From assembly GCA_902791475.1 (NCBI GenBank), contig CADAWC010000015.1, forward strand, positions 1 to 64,000: a DNA stretch of 64,000 nucleotides. The letters are read 5' to 3'. Source of the stretch: Fibrobacter succinogenes. GTDB lineage: Bacteria; Fibrobacterota; Fibrobacteria; Fibrobacterales; Fibrobacteraceae. Below are positions 24,322 to 32,868 of this stretch, piece by piece (position 1 is the first letter of the stretch; every line of letters starts with the position of its first letter). The position numbers and the translations under genes are program-made. A model generated the notes under the pieces. That model did no database searches and was not told the origin of the DNA. It saw nothing but the letters and a program-made list of their open reading frames with translations.

Positions 24322-26589
24322 CTACAGTTTCACAGGTGCGGATTCTGACGGGGTTTCGTCGGGCTTGATTTGCGTGCGGGCATCGTACAGGCTCTTGGAA
24401 ATGTGCGTAAACGCTTCGACAATGACGGGGTCAAAGTGTTTGCCAGCCCCTTCGGTGATTATTGCCATAGCCTTTTCGTACGGGAATCCCTTCTTGTACA
24501 CGCGTTCGGCGATGAGGGCGTCGAACACGTCTGCAACGGCCATGATTCGCGCGGAGAGCGGAATTTCCTCGCCTTTGAGGTGGTTCGGGTAACCGGTGCC
24601 ATCCCACTTTTCGTGGTGGAAGCTCGCCATTTCGATAGATTCCGTCAAGTAATCGGCATCAAAAGCGCCCTTGCCATCATCGACGATTTTCTGGAGAATT
24701 TTGCCGCCTTCGGTCGTATGGCTCTTCATGATAGCGAATTCTTCGTCAGTCAATTTGCCGTTCTTATTCAAAATCAAGTCAGAGACCGCAATCTTACCGA
24801 TATCGTGGAGCGGCGCTGCCTGCTTAAGCTTGCGGACATAGCCATCCGTAAGTTTGTCCTTAAATTGGCCTTCGGCCTTAAGCTCTTGCGCGATAGCTTC
24901 CACATATTCGGCCGTCTTTTTAATATGGTCACCCGTATTCTTGTCGCGGGCTTCAACCATCTCGGCGAATTCCATAATGAGGACTTCTTGCATTCGCTGA
25001 ATACGTTTGTTTTGTTCTTGAATGTTCTCGCTCTGTTCATGCACGTTTTTGATTAGACCAAAAGCCGTTTCTGCCATCGTGTAGAGAGATTCGTACAAAT
25101 GCCCAATTTCATCTTTAGCATTGATCCCGAGGCTTGCCACATCATTCACGGCCTTGCGCATATTGGACAAGTCCAAATTTGCACCCATGTCCAGCGCATA
25201 GTTAGCACGCATCGTGGCACCGGAAATTTTCATGGCTGCATAAGACATCTTGTTCACGGGCGCAACAAAGCCACGCTTCATCACTTCGATAATCACCATC
25301 ATGATAATTAGCGAAAGCCCAAAGAACAGCGAAAGGAGCTTGATAAAGAACATCGCCTCGTCGCGGATGATGGATTCCATGGAAATGTCCGCGCCCACGT
25401 AAGCAACCGTCTTCCCGGCGGCATTTTTGAGGGGCCTATACACCGTGAGGAGCCAGCCAAACTGGTCATCCGAAATAATGGGTTCAACTTCCTCGCCGTT
25501 CAAAAGCTTCGGCAGATATTCTTTAAACGAAGGTTCAACGTCAAAGACTTCGCCCGGTGCGTTAGCCGGCACGCCTTCGGTATCGAGGTCAAAAACCACA
25601 TGGCAGCCATCAGGCAAAATTTTGTACACATATATATACTTTGTCTGCGAGAAACTTTCTCGAATGCCTGAAAGAACTTCGCGCGTGCGCTGGTAGCCTT
25701 CGACCTCGTAACCCCGAGCCAGGTAATCATCCACCTTTTCGGCATCGATTGCAATAGAGGCAGCCTCGGTCACCCCCCTTGCAATACTGACAAAATTATT
25801 GATGCAGTTGTCACGGTACAAGAAAAAGCCAATCATGCTCGCAAGTCCACCCAAAAGGACTTCGGCGACAATCACCATGATCACAACCTTGTTCAGCAAG
25901 GAATGGCGGATAGACTTTTTGTCCGAATTAAATCCCTTATCCGCATTCTTGTGCTGGAAAAACTGGACATCTTTCAGCTCGTCCTTGATATTACGCGGAA
26001 TAAACCTGTAAATAAGCGCAGACAAAAGAACGATAACACTTTTGTCAAAAATATCAATCACGATATCTGCAACGAGCTGAGCGTTAAAACGATTCCAGTG
26101 CAGAACGTCATAGAACGCAATCGCGAACGGCGCAGAGATGCCTTCGCCAAAATTAAACCCGTACAAAGCGTAAGTAAAGATAGAGCCAATGCCTCCGCCT
26201 ATCAACGCAAACAGCAAGATGACAATGAGCAGTTTCCAGATGCTATGGAAGAACCCGCGGCGGAAAAGGAAAGTCGCTAATGTCGCAATCAAGACGCTCA
26301 GGACGCCGTAATACATCGCGACCGGCTCTGCAATTCCGTTGATGGCATTCACGCCAAAGCCGACGATGACTGCAGGCAGGTAACCGCCGAGCATTGCCGT
26401 TAGCACGGTCCCCAGGCTGTCCAAGAAGAGTGGTATTCCAAAGAAAATCGCAAGTTTAGCGGGAATAACGTTCAGGAGCAGGCCCACAAGCATCAACAAG
26501 AGGATGTTCCTCGACCGCGAGAAAAATTCCTTAACAGAGCCCCACTTTTGTTTCAGGCTCAGTTTCAATTTCAAAACATACTTTCTCAT
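24322..26589 (-). CDS. Membrane HD-GYP cyclic-di-GMP phosphodiesterase
   Basis: A 755-aa membrane receptor expected to hydrolyse cyclic di-GMP. The N-terminus has about six helices (about 28-205), which look like an ECF-transporter or MASE-type sensor. A further helix (about 237-262) leads to a periplasmic Cache-like domain (about 265-420; KYIYVYKILPDGCHVVFDLD, DQFGWLLTVYRPLKN, VAYVGADIS), another helix, a HAMP-like coiled linker, and a C-terminal HD-GYP domain. HD is at about 595-596 (PLHDIGKI), followed by MKSHTTEGGKIL and HHEKWDGTGYP (complete GYP-type motif), then RIMAVADVFDAL. ATG 26589 is preceded by AAGGAAG. It is a stand-alone gene; signal and target are unknown. Confidence 0.93.
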   Translation of the reverse strand: MRKYVLKLKLSLKQKWGSVKEFFSRSRNILLLMLVGLLLNVIPAKLAIFFGIPLFLDSLGTVLTAMLGGYLPAVIVGFGVNAINGIAEPVAMYYGVLSVLIATLATFLFRRGFFHSIWKLLIVILLFALIGGGIGSIFTYALYGFNFGEGISAPFAIAFYDVLHWNRFNAQLVADIVIDIFDKSVIVLLSALIYRFIPRNIKDELKDVQFFQHKNADKGFNSDKKSIRHSLLNKVVIMVIVAEVLLGGLASMIGFFLYRDNCINNFVSIARGVTEAASIAIDAEKVDDYLARGYEVEGYQRTREVLSGIRESFSQTKYIYVYKILPDGCHVVFDLDTEGVPANAPGEVFDVEPSFKEYLPKLLNGEEVEPIISDDQFGWLLTVYRPLKNAAGKTVAYVGADISMESIIRDEAMFFIKLLSLFFGLSLIIMMVIIEVMKRGFVAPVNKMSYAAMKISGATMRANYALDMGANLDLSNMRKAVNDVASLGINAKDEIGHLYESLYTMAETAFGLIKNVHEQSENIQEQNKRIQRMQEVLIMEFAEMVEARDKNTGDHIKKTAEYVEAIAQELKAEGQFKDKLTDGYVRKLKQAAPLHDIGKIAVSDLILNKNGKLTDEEFAIMKSHTTEGGKILQKIVDDGKGAFDADYLTESIEMASFHHEKWDGTGYPNHLKGEEIPLSARIMAVADVFDALIAERVYKKGFPYEKAMAIITEGAGKHFDPVIVEAFTHISKSLYDARTQIKPDETPSESAPVKL

Positions 26590-26674
26590 ACCCAAATTCT
26601 TCCTTTTTACTTACATAAAATAAATAAAAAACAGGCCACTATCACGAGCTTGCAATAAAAAACATCATATAAAA

Positions 26675-26725
26675 GGAGATGCCCGCTCGGAGGCGGGCAT
26701 GACACAACGTCAAGACAGGCATGAC
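26675..26725. repeat. Dispersed GC-rich palindrome upstream of the HD-GYP gene
   Basis: GGAGATGCCCGCTCGGAGGC... then GGGCATGACAC, followed by a degenerate half copy (AGGCATGACAATC). Same family as at 8055 and 9254. Confidence 0.8.
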
Positions 26726-26755
26726 AATCACATTCGTTCAAAAAGACGAAGATGA

Positions 26756-27310
26756 TTAGCGGTATTCGAACTTGGCCTTGAACAAATGTTTGCAATTGTT
26801 GGAATCGTTGCCCCAATGGTCCGAGGCCCCCGCAAAAATGTAGATGCCAAGGTCAGCCGCACCTGCAACCAAGCGGCTCATGCCTGCGATACGCCAGATG
26901 CCGCGGAGAACATCGTCGCATTCTTCGCGAGTGAGGTCAGCACCTTCGATGGTGCCCCTGCACATGTACAAGCCGTCGTGGATAAACGGAGCCGAGTTGT
27001 AGACATCGTTACCGGCCTTGATATCCGGGACAACAAACTGGGCAAAAGACGGAGCCGAAGCGCCATCGGACATAAAGCCACGCTTGAACAGGCAGGTCAT
27101 CAAAAAGTCGCGGGTCTTGCCATCGGCCTTGGTGTAGCGCGTTCCCTTGACGTACACGTAACGGTCAAGCTTAAAGAAATACATCTTGCCGTTGCCATCA
27201 AACACGAGCGGGAAGTCGATCGTGACATCGTCCACGGTAATGGAATTTCTTTCTTTTTGCAAATAGGTTCGACTTTTTACCTTGTCGATATACATTTTTA
27301 AGTTAGCCAT
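26756..27310 (-). CDS. DUF1353 family protein
   Basis: This 184-aa protein shows the DUF1353 pattern: GFMSDGASAPSFAQFVVP (about 87-104), YNSAPFIHDGLYMCRG, then a helical end. The family is common in phages and accessory loci and its role is not established; the conserved S/T-D-x-A-S-x-P and HD-x-LY residues suggest an enzyme or a structural fold. The start is ATG 27310 with AAGGAG three bases upstream, four codons inside the longest frame. It follows the unknown gene at 27408 by 97 bases on the same strand, so the two are probably co-transcribed. Confidence 0.75.
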   Translation of the reverse strand: MANLKMYIDKVKSRTYLQKERNSITVDDVTIDFPLVFDGNGKMYFFKLDRYVYVKGTRYTKADGKTRDFLMTCLFKRGFMSDGASAPSFAQFVVPDIKAGNDVYNSAPFIHDGLYMCRGTIEGADLTREECDDVLRGIWRIAGMSRLVAGAADLGIYIFAGASDHWGNDSNNCKHLFKAKFEYR

Positions 27311-27407
27311 AAACTCCTTCACGGTGCAACGCTATTGTGCACACGAAGTAAAAGATACGATTTTATTTGCAAGATGAAAGTAAAATAATTTGAATTTAGT
27401 CTAAAAA

Positions 27408-28139
27408 TCACGGGTTCACGAAGCATTCGGCGACGATAGCCCTTGAGCCATCATCGAGACTTGCCTTGGCAATCGATTTGGCACTTGCATTTGGGAGGCT
27501 TTTCACAAGAACTTTCGATGTTGCAGAATCGAGCAACTGGAATCGTGGAGGCGCCCCGCTTACAATCGGGATTTCCGTTCGCGACACGTAAAGCGAGACT
27601 CGTGGCGTTTTTTCCACGCAATCAAACTGTACAGGATGTTCGCCATTCAGCGAATCGTTTATTTGCAAGTCACGTTCAGCAAAACTGCCCGAGACGCAGT
27701 AACACCACCTCAATTTCTTTGTTGGAACTTTCACGGTGCAGGTCAGCATTTTGCGGGGAGTCAAATGGAGTTCGAGTGCAAAAATAACGCCAAACATTCG
27801 TTGCAATTCGGGCATGGAATCCTTCTTGCGCCCTTCAAAACACGTTCCATTTCCAGAAACCACGGCTACCGGAAACTCGTCATGCGCAATGCAATCGAAG
27901 TTCGTCACGTTCCAGACTTCGGCAATGGAGGCCTTGACGTAAAAGAAAAGCGTCGTCTCTTGCGAAAAAGCAGCTGCAGGTGCCATTATACGAACTTTTC
28001 CGTCGTATATGCGGCACAAGGCTTCTTCCCTTTTTAAGATTTCAGCGGTCTCGGGAGAAGCGAGAACCTTAAAGCCACAAGAACTCCCATTATAATATTC
28101 GTGACAAAGCGATACATCTACAATTCTTGCGTATTCCAC
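27408..28139 (-). CDS. Hypothetical protein upstream of the DUF1353 gene
   Basis: A 243-aa soluble protein. It starts at GTG 28139 with a perfect AGGAGG seven bases upstream, so the unusual start is well supported. The N-terminus (VSLCHEYYNGSSCGFKVLAS, then ETAEILKREEAL) has a Y-Y/F-x-x-G...P-ET-x-x-L pattern. It reminds me of small proteins encoded in contractile-injection-system loci of Bacteroidetes, which begin with H-x-Y-F and P-x-x-T-x-x-L; that comparison is from memory and weak. The rest is beta-rich with several Cys (CFEGRKKDS, WCYCVSG). No signal peptide or membrane helix. I do not assign a function. Confidence 0.65.
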   Translation of the reverse strand: MEYARIVDVSLCHEYYNGSSCGFKVLASPETAEILKREEALCRIYDGKVRIMAPAAAFSQETTLFFYVKASIAEVWNVTNFDCIAHDEFPVAVVSGNGTCFEGRKKDSMPELQRMFGVIFALELHLTPRKMLTCTVKVPTKKLRWCYCVSGSFAERDLQINDSLNGEHPVQFDCVEKTPRVSLYVSRTEIPIVSGAPPRFQLLDSATSKVLVKSLPNASAKSIAKASLDDGSRAIVAECFVNP

Positions 28140-28755
28140 TAAACAACCTCCTTTGGGGGCCTAAGAGATTGTCGCATGCCGACTTTATGATACAATCCAA
28201 AACTACCAAGAGCATGCTTCTTTGGTATTTTATTCAACACCTCAAACATTTTTTGCATCCCTTACATTTTATACAAATTTCCCCATTTGTATTATAAGTT
28301 TATTTGCATCACATACACCTAACGCCGCAATATAATTATAAGTACAGCGTTTTGCAAATTGTAAAATTTATTTTTCTAAATTTCAGTTGTTTTTAAAGAC
28401 AAAATATTGTAATCGAGCAGACAAGCTAGAAGAAATTTATCACAAAACGAAGTTTAGAACAACATTTTTCACAAAAAAGACAAATTCAAGTAAATAAAAG
28501 TTTTCGAACAGCTGTAAAAAGAACATATTCAAAGGCAAAACAGGCCTCATAAAAAGCCAAAAAGTATACTAAATACTATACGTATCATGTTATGATACAG
28601 CCCTATAATACAATTTGGAGCGAAAACCGCCCAAAAAGGCTCAAAAACGCGTTTTTTAAGCCTAAAGCGCCATCTTTACCATTTTGTAATAAAAATAACA
28701 CATTAATTACAGCATGCTCCATAATAATAGAACCCACATTTATTAAATTATAACC
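28140..28755. other. 616-base AT-rich divergent spacer
   Basis: It lies between the minus-strand unknown gene and the LuxR-type regulator. It holds a palindrome next to a TATAAT box (28582-28609) and an isolated ATGATAC half site near 28187, close to the other gene's leader. I see no coding frame, RNA gene or repeat of the window's other families. Confidence 0.6.
28582..28609 (+). promoter_or_regulatory. Palindromic operator next to a -10 box
   Basis: GTATCAT, GTT, ATGATAC (28582-28598) is a perfect 7-bp inverted repeat with a 3-base centre. TATAAT follows at 28604-28609 with no recognisable -35 hexamer; the palindrome sits where one would be. It fits an activator or repressor site for the LuxR-type gene at 28756, which would have a leader of about 140 bases. 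Confidence 0.5.
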
Positions 28756-30096
28756 ATGTTTGAGCAAAATAAGCAGTCTGAGTTAACAGCCCGCCAAAAA
28801 GAGATATTGTCTCTACTACGCAAGGGACTCACCAATAACGAAATTTGTAAGACTTTGAATATTTCGGCGAATACCGTCAAAGCGCACCTCGCCAACATCT
28901 ATAAAATTCTCGAAGTTACAAATAGAACTGAGGCCGCTTCTATAAAAGCCGACGAAAAAAATTTTAGCGACGATATCAAAAAAGACCTCAACATCATTTT
29001 TCTCAAGAAAAACGACATTTCTGCGTTTCCAAAAGCCAACGGGCTTTACTACGCGCTCGTAGAATCGCTCCATCAGTACCATATTTTTCGCATTTCAGAC
29101 ACGGCCGAGGCAACCGTAGAACCCGCATTTTCCATTGATGTTTCCGCCGCCGAAGACAAAGACGAAACTTTATTCTTATCTATCAGAATTGGCTCGACAC
29201 ACGAAATACTTTGGACAACCTCTGTCAAGATCAGCTCAGACAACATTCTAGAGATTGCCCAGAAAGCGGCAATGCTTTTGTTCCGACACATCGTGCTTGC
29301 GACGGCCAATATAAAGTATACTCCCCAAAGTCCCATTCCCTATTGGTGGTACGCGACCGCGCATTGCAACATCAAGTTCGAAAACCGCAGCAAGGAAACA
29401 TTCAACTACTGCAAGGACATGCTCACGCCTCTTGCCACTGGCGAAATCTACAGCGAACAGGCGGCATACACGCTCGCGCTGGTCTACTACGTTGCGATTC
29501 TTGACAACTGGGGCAATTCCGCCGCCTACACAAAGCAGCTCGCCGAGCTCGCCCGCAAGACCATGTTCAACGCCCCCTACTCCATCTATTCCCAGATGGT
29601 CGTGGCGTTCTACAACATCGTTATCGGCAACAAGAGCGAAGCAATTGCTTATTTCAAGCAGGTCATCGAGGCAAACCCGCAGACGATCATCGCACGTACC
29701 ATCCTTATCCAGATTTACATGCTGATTGGCCAGAACGAAAACGCGTTGAACCTCATCAACGAATGCGAGCGCCTGATTCCAGCAACTGCGGCACAAGCCT
29801 CCATCAAGCAAGGCAAAGCGTTCATCCTGCTTTTACAGGGCAAGTACGAGGAATGCATCAACCTTGCAAACCAGATTTTGCTTTACACCCCCAAAGCGAC
29901 CGTTTTGCGCCTGTTTATCATTTTCTGCAACAATAAACTGGGTAAAAAGGTCGAAAGCGAAGTTCAAATCAAGGAACTCTACGAGCAACACCCGGATTTT
30001 GATAAGCCGTACCTCGAACAAATCCTGAAAGGGGTCAATCCGCAAATACAAAAGCTGTTCATGGACAACCTCCAGAACCTTTTTTTGCAAAAATAA
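28756..30096 (+). CDS. LuxR-type HTH regulator with TPR-like C-terminus
   Basis: A 446-aa protein that begins directly with a LuxR/GerE helix-turn-helix: LTARQKEILSLLRKGLTNNEICKTLNIS...TVKAHLANIYKIL (about 10-55). The usual order is reversed, with the DNA-binding domain first. A middle domain (about 70-200, ALVESLHQYHIFRI to LFRHIVLATANI) follows, then alpha-helical TPR-like repeats (about 220-440; CKDMLTPLATGEIYSEQAAYTL, AIAYFKQVIEANPQT, LLQGKYEECINLANQIL). No receiver or kinase motif is seen. It is alone on the + strand, with a long leader holding a palindrome. Target genes unknown; the start has no clear ribosome site. Confidence 0.85.
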   Translation: MFEQNKQSELTARQKEILSLLRKGLTNNEICKTLNISANTVKAHLANIYKILEVTNRTEAASIKADEKNFSDDIKKDLNIIFLKKNDISAFPKANGLYYALVESLHQYHIFRISDTAEATVEPAFSIDVSAAEDKDETLFLSIRIGSTHEILWTTSVKISSDNILEIAQKAAMLLFRHIVLATANIKYTPQSPIPYWWYATAHCNIKFENRSKETFNYCKDMLTPLATGEIYSEQAAYTLALVYYVAILDNWGNSAAYTKQLAELARKTMFNAPYSIYSQMVVAFYNIVIGNKSEAIAYFKQVIEANPQTIIARTILIQIYMLIGQNENALNLINECERLIPATAAQASIKQGKAFILLLQGKYEECINLANQILLYTPKATVLRLFIIFCNNKLGKKVESEVQIKELYEQHPDFDKPYLEQILKGVNPQIQKLFMDNLQNLFLQK

Positions 30097-30184
30097 CCCA
30101 TAAAACTACCCAAATGGGCTATTGCAATATAACCCATGGGGAATATATCTTTGGTCTATGCTTTTCACGGAGTGCAGGACCAAA

Positions 30185-30292
30185 ATGACGATAATAGACA
30201 AAATTATCGAAATAATCGATAAACCGCAGGCGGCAAGACTTAACGGCAAGCCCAAAGACAGCAAGCCTCGTTTGTCATCCCAGACGAGCTAA
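30185..30292 (+). CDS. Possible 35-aa small protein
   Basis: ATG 30185 is preceded by AGGA five bases away. It encodes a basic 35-residue peptide with an amphipathic start (MTIIDKIIEIIDKP) and a polar tail (LNGKPKDSKPRLSSQ). Upstream, TTGCAA and TATATC 16 bases apart could be a promoter; downstream a strong hairpin (30331) ends the transcript. Its last third lies in a TTTGTCATCCCAGACG segment resembling the dispersed palindromes, so it might be chance. It could instead be part of the 3' UTR of the regulator gene. Confidence 0.35.
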   Translation: MTIIDKIIEIIDKPQAARLNGKPKDSKPRLSSQTS

Positions 30293-30330
30293 GCCTTCAA
30301 GCGTAAAAAAGATTAACACCTCAAACATAG

Positions 30331-30390
30331 TGCTGCAAGGACCTGAATTTGGCCACCTCCGGATTCTCGGCCTTGCAGCATTTTTGTTTT
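30331..30390 (+). terminator. + strand terminator overlapping the pmbA stop
   Basis: TGCTGCAAGG (30331-30340) pairs perfectly with CCTTGCAGCA (30371-30380), followed by TTTTTGTTTT. The 30-base loop can pair further (GAAT/ATTC). The tail reaches the stop codon of the convergent pmbA gene at 30389. No T-run follows on the minus strand. Confidence 0.8.
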
Positions 30391-31717
30391 AAGCGCTCAC
30401 GCTGAGTTCGCTTACCGCGAGAGCGGGCACCTTGTAACTTGCAAACGGGTCGCGGTATTCGTTACCGACCGCCACAATGTTCTTGAGAATGTCGAAGAAA
30501 TTACCGCTGAGGGTAACGCCATCCACCGGATGCTGGATGATGCCGTTCTCGCACCAGAAGCCGTGTGCTCCGATGCTGAGTTCACCACTCACGGAACTGC
30601 AACCGGAATTGCCTTCCAGGCGCACAATAAGCAGGCACTTCGGGAAGAGCTTGAGGAGTTCCATCGTGGTCATGCTTCCGGGCGGCACGAGCAAGTTGTA
30701 GAAGCTCGTGGACATTTTGCTGCCAAAGCCACGGTCACCATTGCCGGTCGTTTCGCGCCCTGCCTTTGCAGCCGTTTCGAGGTTGTAAAGTGCAGAATTG
30801 AAAACGCCATTTTCGATAACCTTCACGCGCTTGGTGAGGCAGCCTTCGGAATCAAAATAGCTCTTGTGTTCGAACATTTCGCCGGTCGGATCGTTCCACA
30901 TCGAGAACACATCACTTGCGATCTTTTCGCCTTCCTTGCCATCGAGGCGGGACTGTCCCTTCTGCATGGCTCCCGCATAGAACGGACGAGTGTACATGCC
31001 AATGAAGCGAGACGAGACGCGTTCCGAGAGGATCACCGGAATCTTGCCGCTTTCGATTTTTTTAGCGCCAAAGAGCTCCGTCGCATATTCGGCGGTCTTG
31101 CTTGCGATTTCTTCAACAGAAAAATCGTTCCAGTTGCGGCCGTTCTTGACAAAGTTGCCAAGCTTCTTGATGCCACCCCGGCTTGCGACTGCACCGGCAC
31201 CCGCAGAAGCGCAGTTCGAACGAGCTTCGTAGAAAAGTCCCGTGTTGTTTGCGACGATGGAATAATCCTTTTCAATATCGCCACCGAGGTACGGGATATT
31301 CTCGATTTCCTTGGACTTTGCAAAAGTCGCCTTTTCAAGCTCGATGCAGAAGTCCTTCACCGTTGCAAGGTCGAGCGATTCGAGCGCCGGGTTGTAGTTC
31401 GGTTCGCCCTTCGGGAGTTCCACCGCCTGCGGGAGCGTTATGTCGATTTTTTCGGTCCACTGCGTGTGGCAAAGAGCGTCCTTGAGCGTCTGGCGCAAGG
31501 CTTCGTCGGTGAGGCGTTCCGTATGAGCGTAACCCGGACGACCGTCCTTGATGACGCGGACCCCGAGACCTACGGAATCCGAGATTTCTGTGCTCTGGAC
31601 CTGCCCCTGGAAGACGGACAAGCCTTCGGAATGGGTGTTAGAAGCGATAACATCGAACTGTTCGGCTTCGCCCTTGGCGAGGTCACACATGAAAGAAACG
31701 GCATCTTTAATATTCAT
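30389..31717 (-). CDS. pmbA: TldD/PmbA family protein, PmbA (TldE)
   Basis: A 442-aa protein of the TldD/PmbA family. In well studied bacteria TldD and PmbA (TldE) form a heterodimeric metalloprotease that processes ribosomally made peptides; the metal-binding HExxxH is in TldD. This protein has no HExxxH and has the PmbA marks: FQGQVQSTEISDSVGLGVRVIKDGRPGYA (about 37-65), EARSNCASAGAGAVA, and the C-terminal VRLEGNSGCSSVSGELSIGAHGFWCENG. No tldD is in the window. It stands alone; the upstream spacer carries a heptad array. Confidence 0.93.
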   Translation of the reverse strand: MNIKDAVSFMCDLAKGEAEQFDVIASNTHSEGLSVFQGQVQSTEISDSVGLGVRVIKDGRPGYAHTERLTDEALRQTLKDALCHTQWTEKIDITLPQAVELPKGEPNYNPALESLDLATVKDFCIELEKATFAKSKEIENIPYLGGDIEKDYSIVANNTGLFYEARSNCASAGAGAVASRGGIKKLGNFVKNGRNWNDFSVEEIASKTAEYATELFGAKKIESGKIPVILSERVSSRFIGMYTRPFYAGAMQKGQSRLDGKEGEKIASDVFSMWNDPTGEMFEHKSYFDSEGCLTKRVKVIENGVFNSALYNLETAAKAGRETTGNGDRGFGSKMSTSFYNLLVPPGSMTTMELLKLFPKCLLIVRLEGNSGCSSVSGELSIGAHGFWCENGIIQHPVDGVTLSGNFFDILKNIVAVGNEYRDPFASYKVPALAVSELSVSA

Positions 31718-31760
31718 ATCGCAAGTATAATAAATCTACAAGGTATATATTGCGAGCTCA

Positions 31761-31802
31761 GACGAAAGACGAGAGACGAAAGACGAAAGACGAGAGACGA
31801 AA
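31761..31802. repeat. Heptad repeat array (GACGAAA/GACGAGA)
   Basis: Six perfect-phase units: gacgaaa, gacgaga, gacgaaa, gacgaaa, gacgaga, gacgaaa. It lies between the pmbA start and the HigA-like gene. Same type as at 18092-18140. Confidence 0.9.
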
Positions 31803-31863
31803 GAGGTTGTTCTCGGCATTCGTCATTCTAGAATTCACGCACGATAGAGGCTATACATCATCG

Positions 31864-32100
31864 TTATCGAGATGCGCGGCTTTTGCGTTCAAGCATTTTC
31901 CAGTAAGCGGCGGGGCTTCCCGTCACCGATTCAAGAGCGTTCGCCATCTCGGTCGAGATGCTGATCTCACCCGCAATCAGCTGGTCAAGCATTTCTACAG
32001 AAACGCCCACCCTGCGGGCAAATTCAGGCTTATCAATCTTGAGCCATTCAATTCCTTCGAGGATCGCCTGTCCCGGCGTCGGGGTTCCATGTCTTGGCAT
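31864..32100 (-). CDS. HigA-like antitoxin/XRE regulator, orphan
   Basis: This 78-aa protein matches the HigA addiction-module antitoxin pattern: TPGQAILEGIEWLKIDKPEFARRVGVSVEMLDQLIAGEISISTEMANALESVTGSPAAYWKMLE. This is the P-G-x-x-L-x-E start, helix-turn-helix and the terminal GS/TP-x-x-W segment. No HigB-type toxin lies on either side within the spacing typical of the module. Its start codon is immediately downstream of a heptad array and lacks a ribosome site. It may be an orphan regulator or the survivor of a decayed toxin-antitoxin pair. Confidence 0.8.
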   Translation of the reverse strand: MPRHGTPTPGQAILEGIEWLKIDKPEFARRVGVSVEMLDQLIAGEISISTEMANALESVTGSPAAYWKMLERKSRASR

Positions 32101-32101
32101 T

Positions 32102-32143
32102 GGTATTAGGTGTTAGGTTTTAGGGTTTAGGGGTTAAGGGTTA
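32102..32143 (-). repeat. Heptad repeat array abutting the HigA-like start codon
   Basis: Six units on the + strand: ggtatta, ggtgtta, ggtttta, gggttta, ggggtta, agggtta. In the gene's direction they read TAACCC...CCTAATACC up to one base before the ATG. This is the same type and orientation as the array abutting rdgB at 62833-62867. Confidence 0.9.
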
Positions 32144-32205
32144 TTCGATGCACTTTGTCAACATACAGCATAACAAATCAAATAAACTCATTATTCAAAT
32201 AAATT

Positions 32206-32868
32206 TCAATATTGAAAACTTTGTATAAAATTTTGATTAAACTCGTTCTCTGTATATGCTTGCGCAGATTTAAAAATATACGATTCAAGCTTTTTTAAAA
32301 AAGTAAACGAGTCTGGAAGTGGAAGATTAGCTTTTTTTGCTTCCCTCATTTTCGCAAGATATTGTATATCTTCGCCATTATCCCAAGCCACTAAAACAAA
32401 GTGACAATGTTCTTTTACAAAATCAAACGGATTTATCCCAGATGAACATGAGCTATATTTTTCAAATAAAAAAAGTCCCTCTTCTTTCATTTCTTCGAGA
32501 ATTTTCAACAGCCAAAAGACATTAGAATACGATTTTTCGATACATTTTTCTTTAGTCTTAGCTAGTTTTTGGTTTTTATATTCGATAAAATACCATTTCC
32601 CACTCGCATCAATTAAAAAAGCATCAACAGATGCCGGAGAATCGCTATTTTTCGTAGAACCCGCAAAATAAATTTTTCGCACTACATTCTGAGCAATCGA
32701 ATCCATTGAAATAGCATTTAAATTTTGAGCCAGCGTAATATACTTTGGATTAGAAAGATCAGTATCATTAAGAGACGCATCTCTCAGAGTAGTTTCAATA
32801 TCGGTAGGACAATTCTTTTTTGCGCAATAAGACTTTAACAATTGCAAAAAATCTTGATATTTGCTCAT
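32206..32868 (-). CDS. PD-(D/E)XK nuclease-like partner of an ATPase
   Basis: A 220-aa, AT-rich gene of no named family. The middle carries a nuclease-like signature: D82 in VDAFLIDASGKWYFIEYKNQ, with E96 and K98 after a strand, which is the D-x(n)-E-x-K core of the PD-(D/E)XK superfamily. The flanks are helical (N-terminus MSKYQDFLQLLKSY; C-terminus KKLESYIFKSAQAY). The start codon overlaps the stop of the ATPase gene by one base (TAATG), so the two are translated together. I infer a two-component ATPase/nuclease system, probably for defence against phage or plasmids. The nuclease call rests on motif spacing only. Confidence 0.65.
   Translation of the reverse strand: MSKYQDFLQLLKSYCAKKNCPTDIETTLRDASLNDTDLSNPKYITLAQNLNAISMDSIAQNVVRKIYFAGSTKNSDSPASVDAFLIDASGKWYFIEYKNQKLAKTKEKCIEKSYSNVFWLLKILEEMKEEGLFLFEKYSSCSSGINPFDFVKEHCHFVLVAWDNGEDIQYLAKMREAKKANLPLPDSFTFLKKLESYIFKSAQAYTENEFNQNFIQSFQY

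Noticed and set aside
30530-31831. 433-codon + strand frame opposite pmbA
   Set aside because: It lies wholly over the clear pmbA frame, has no family features and reads as an antisense shadow of a GC-rich gene.
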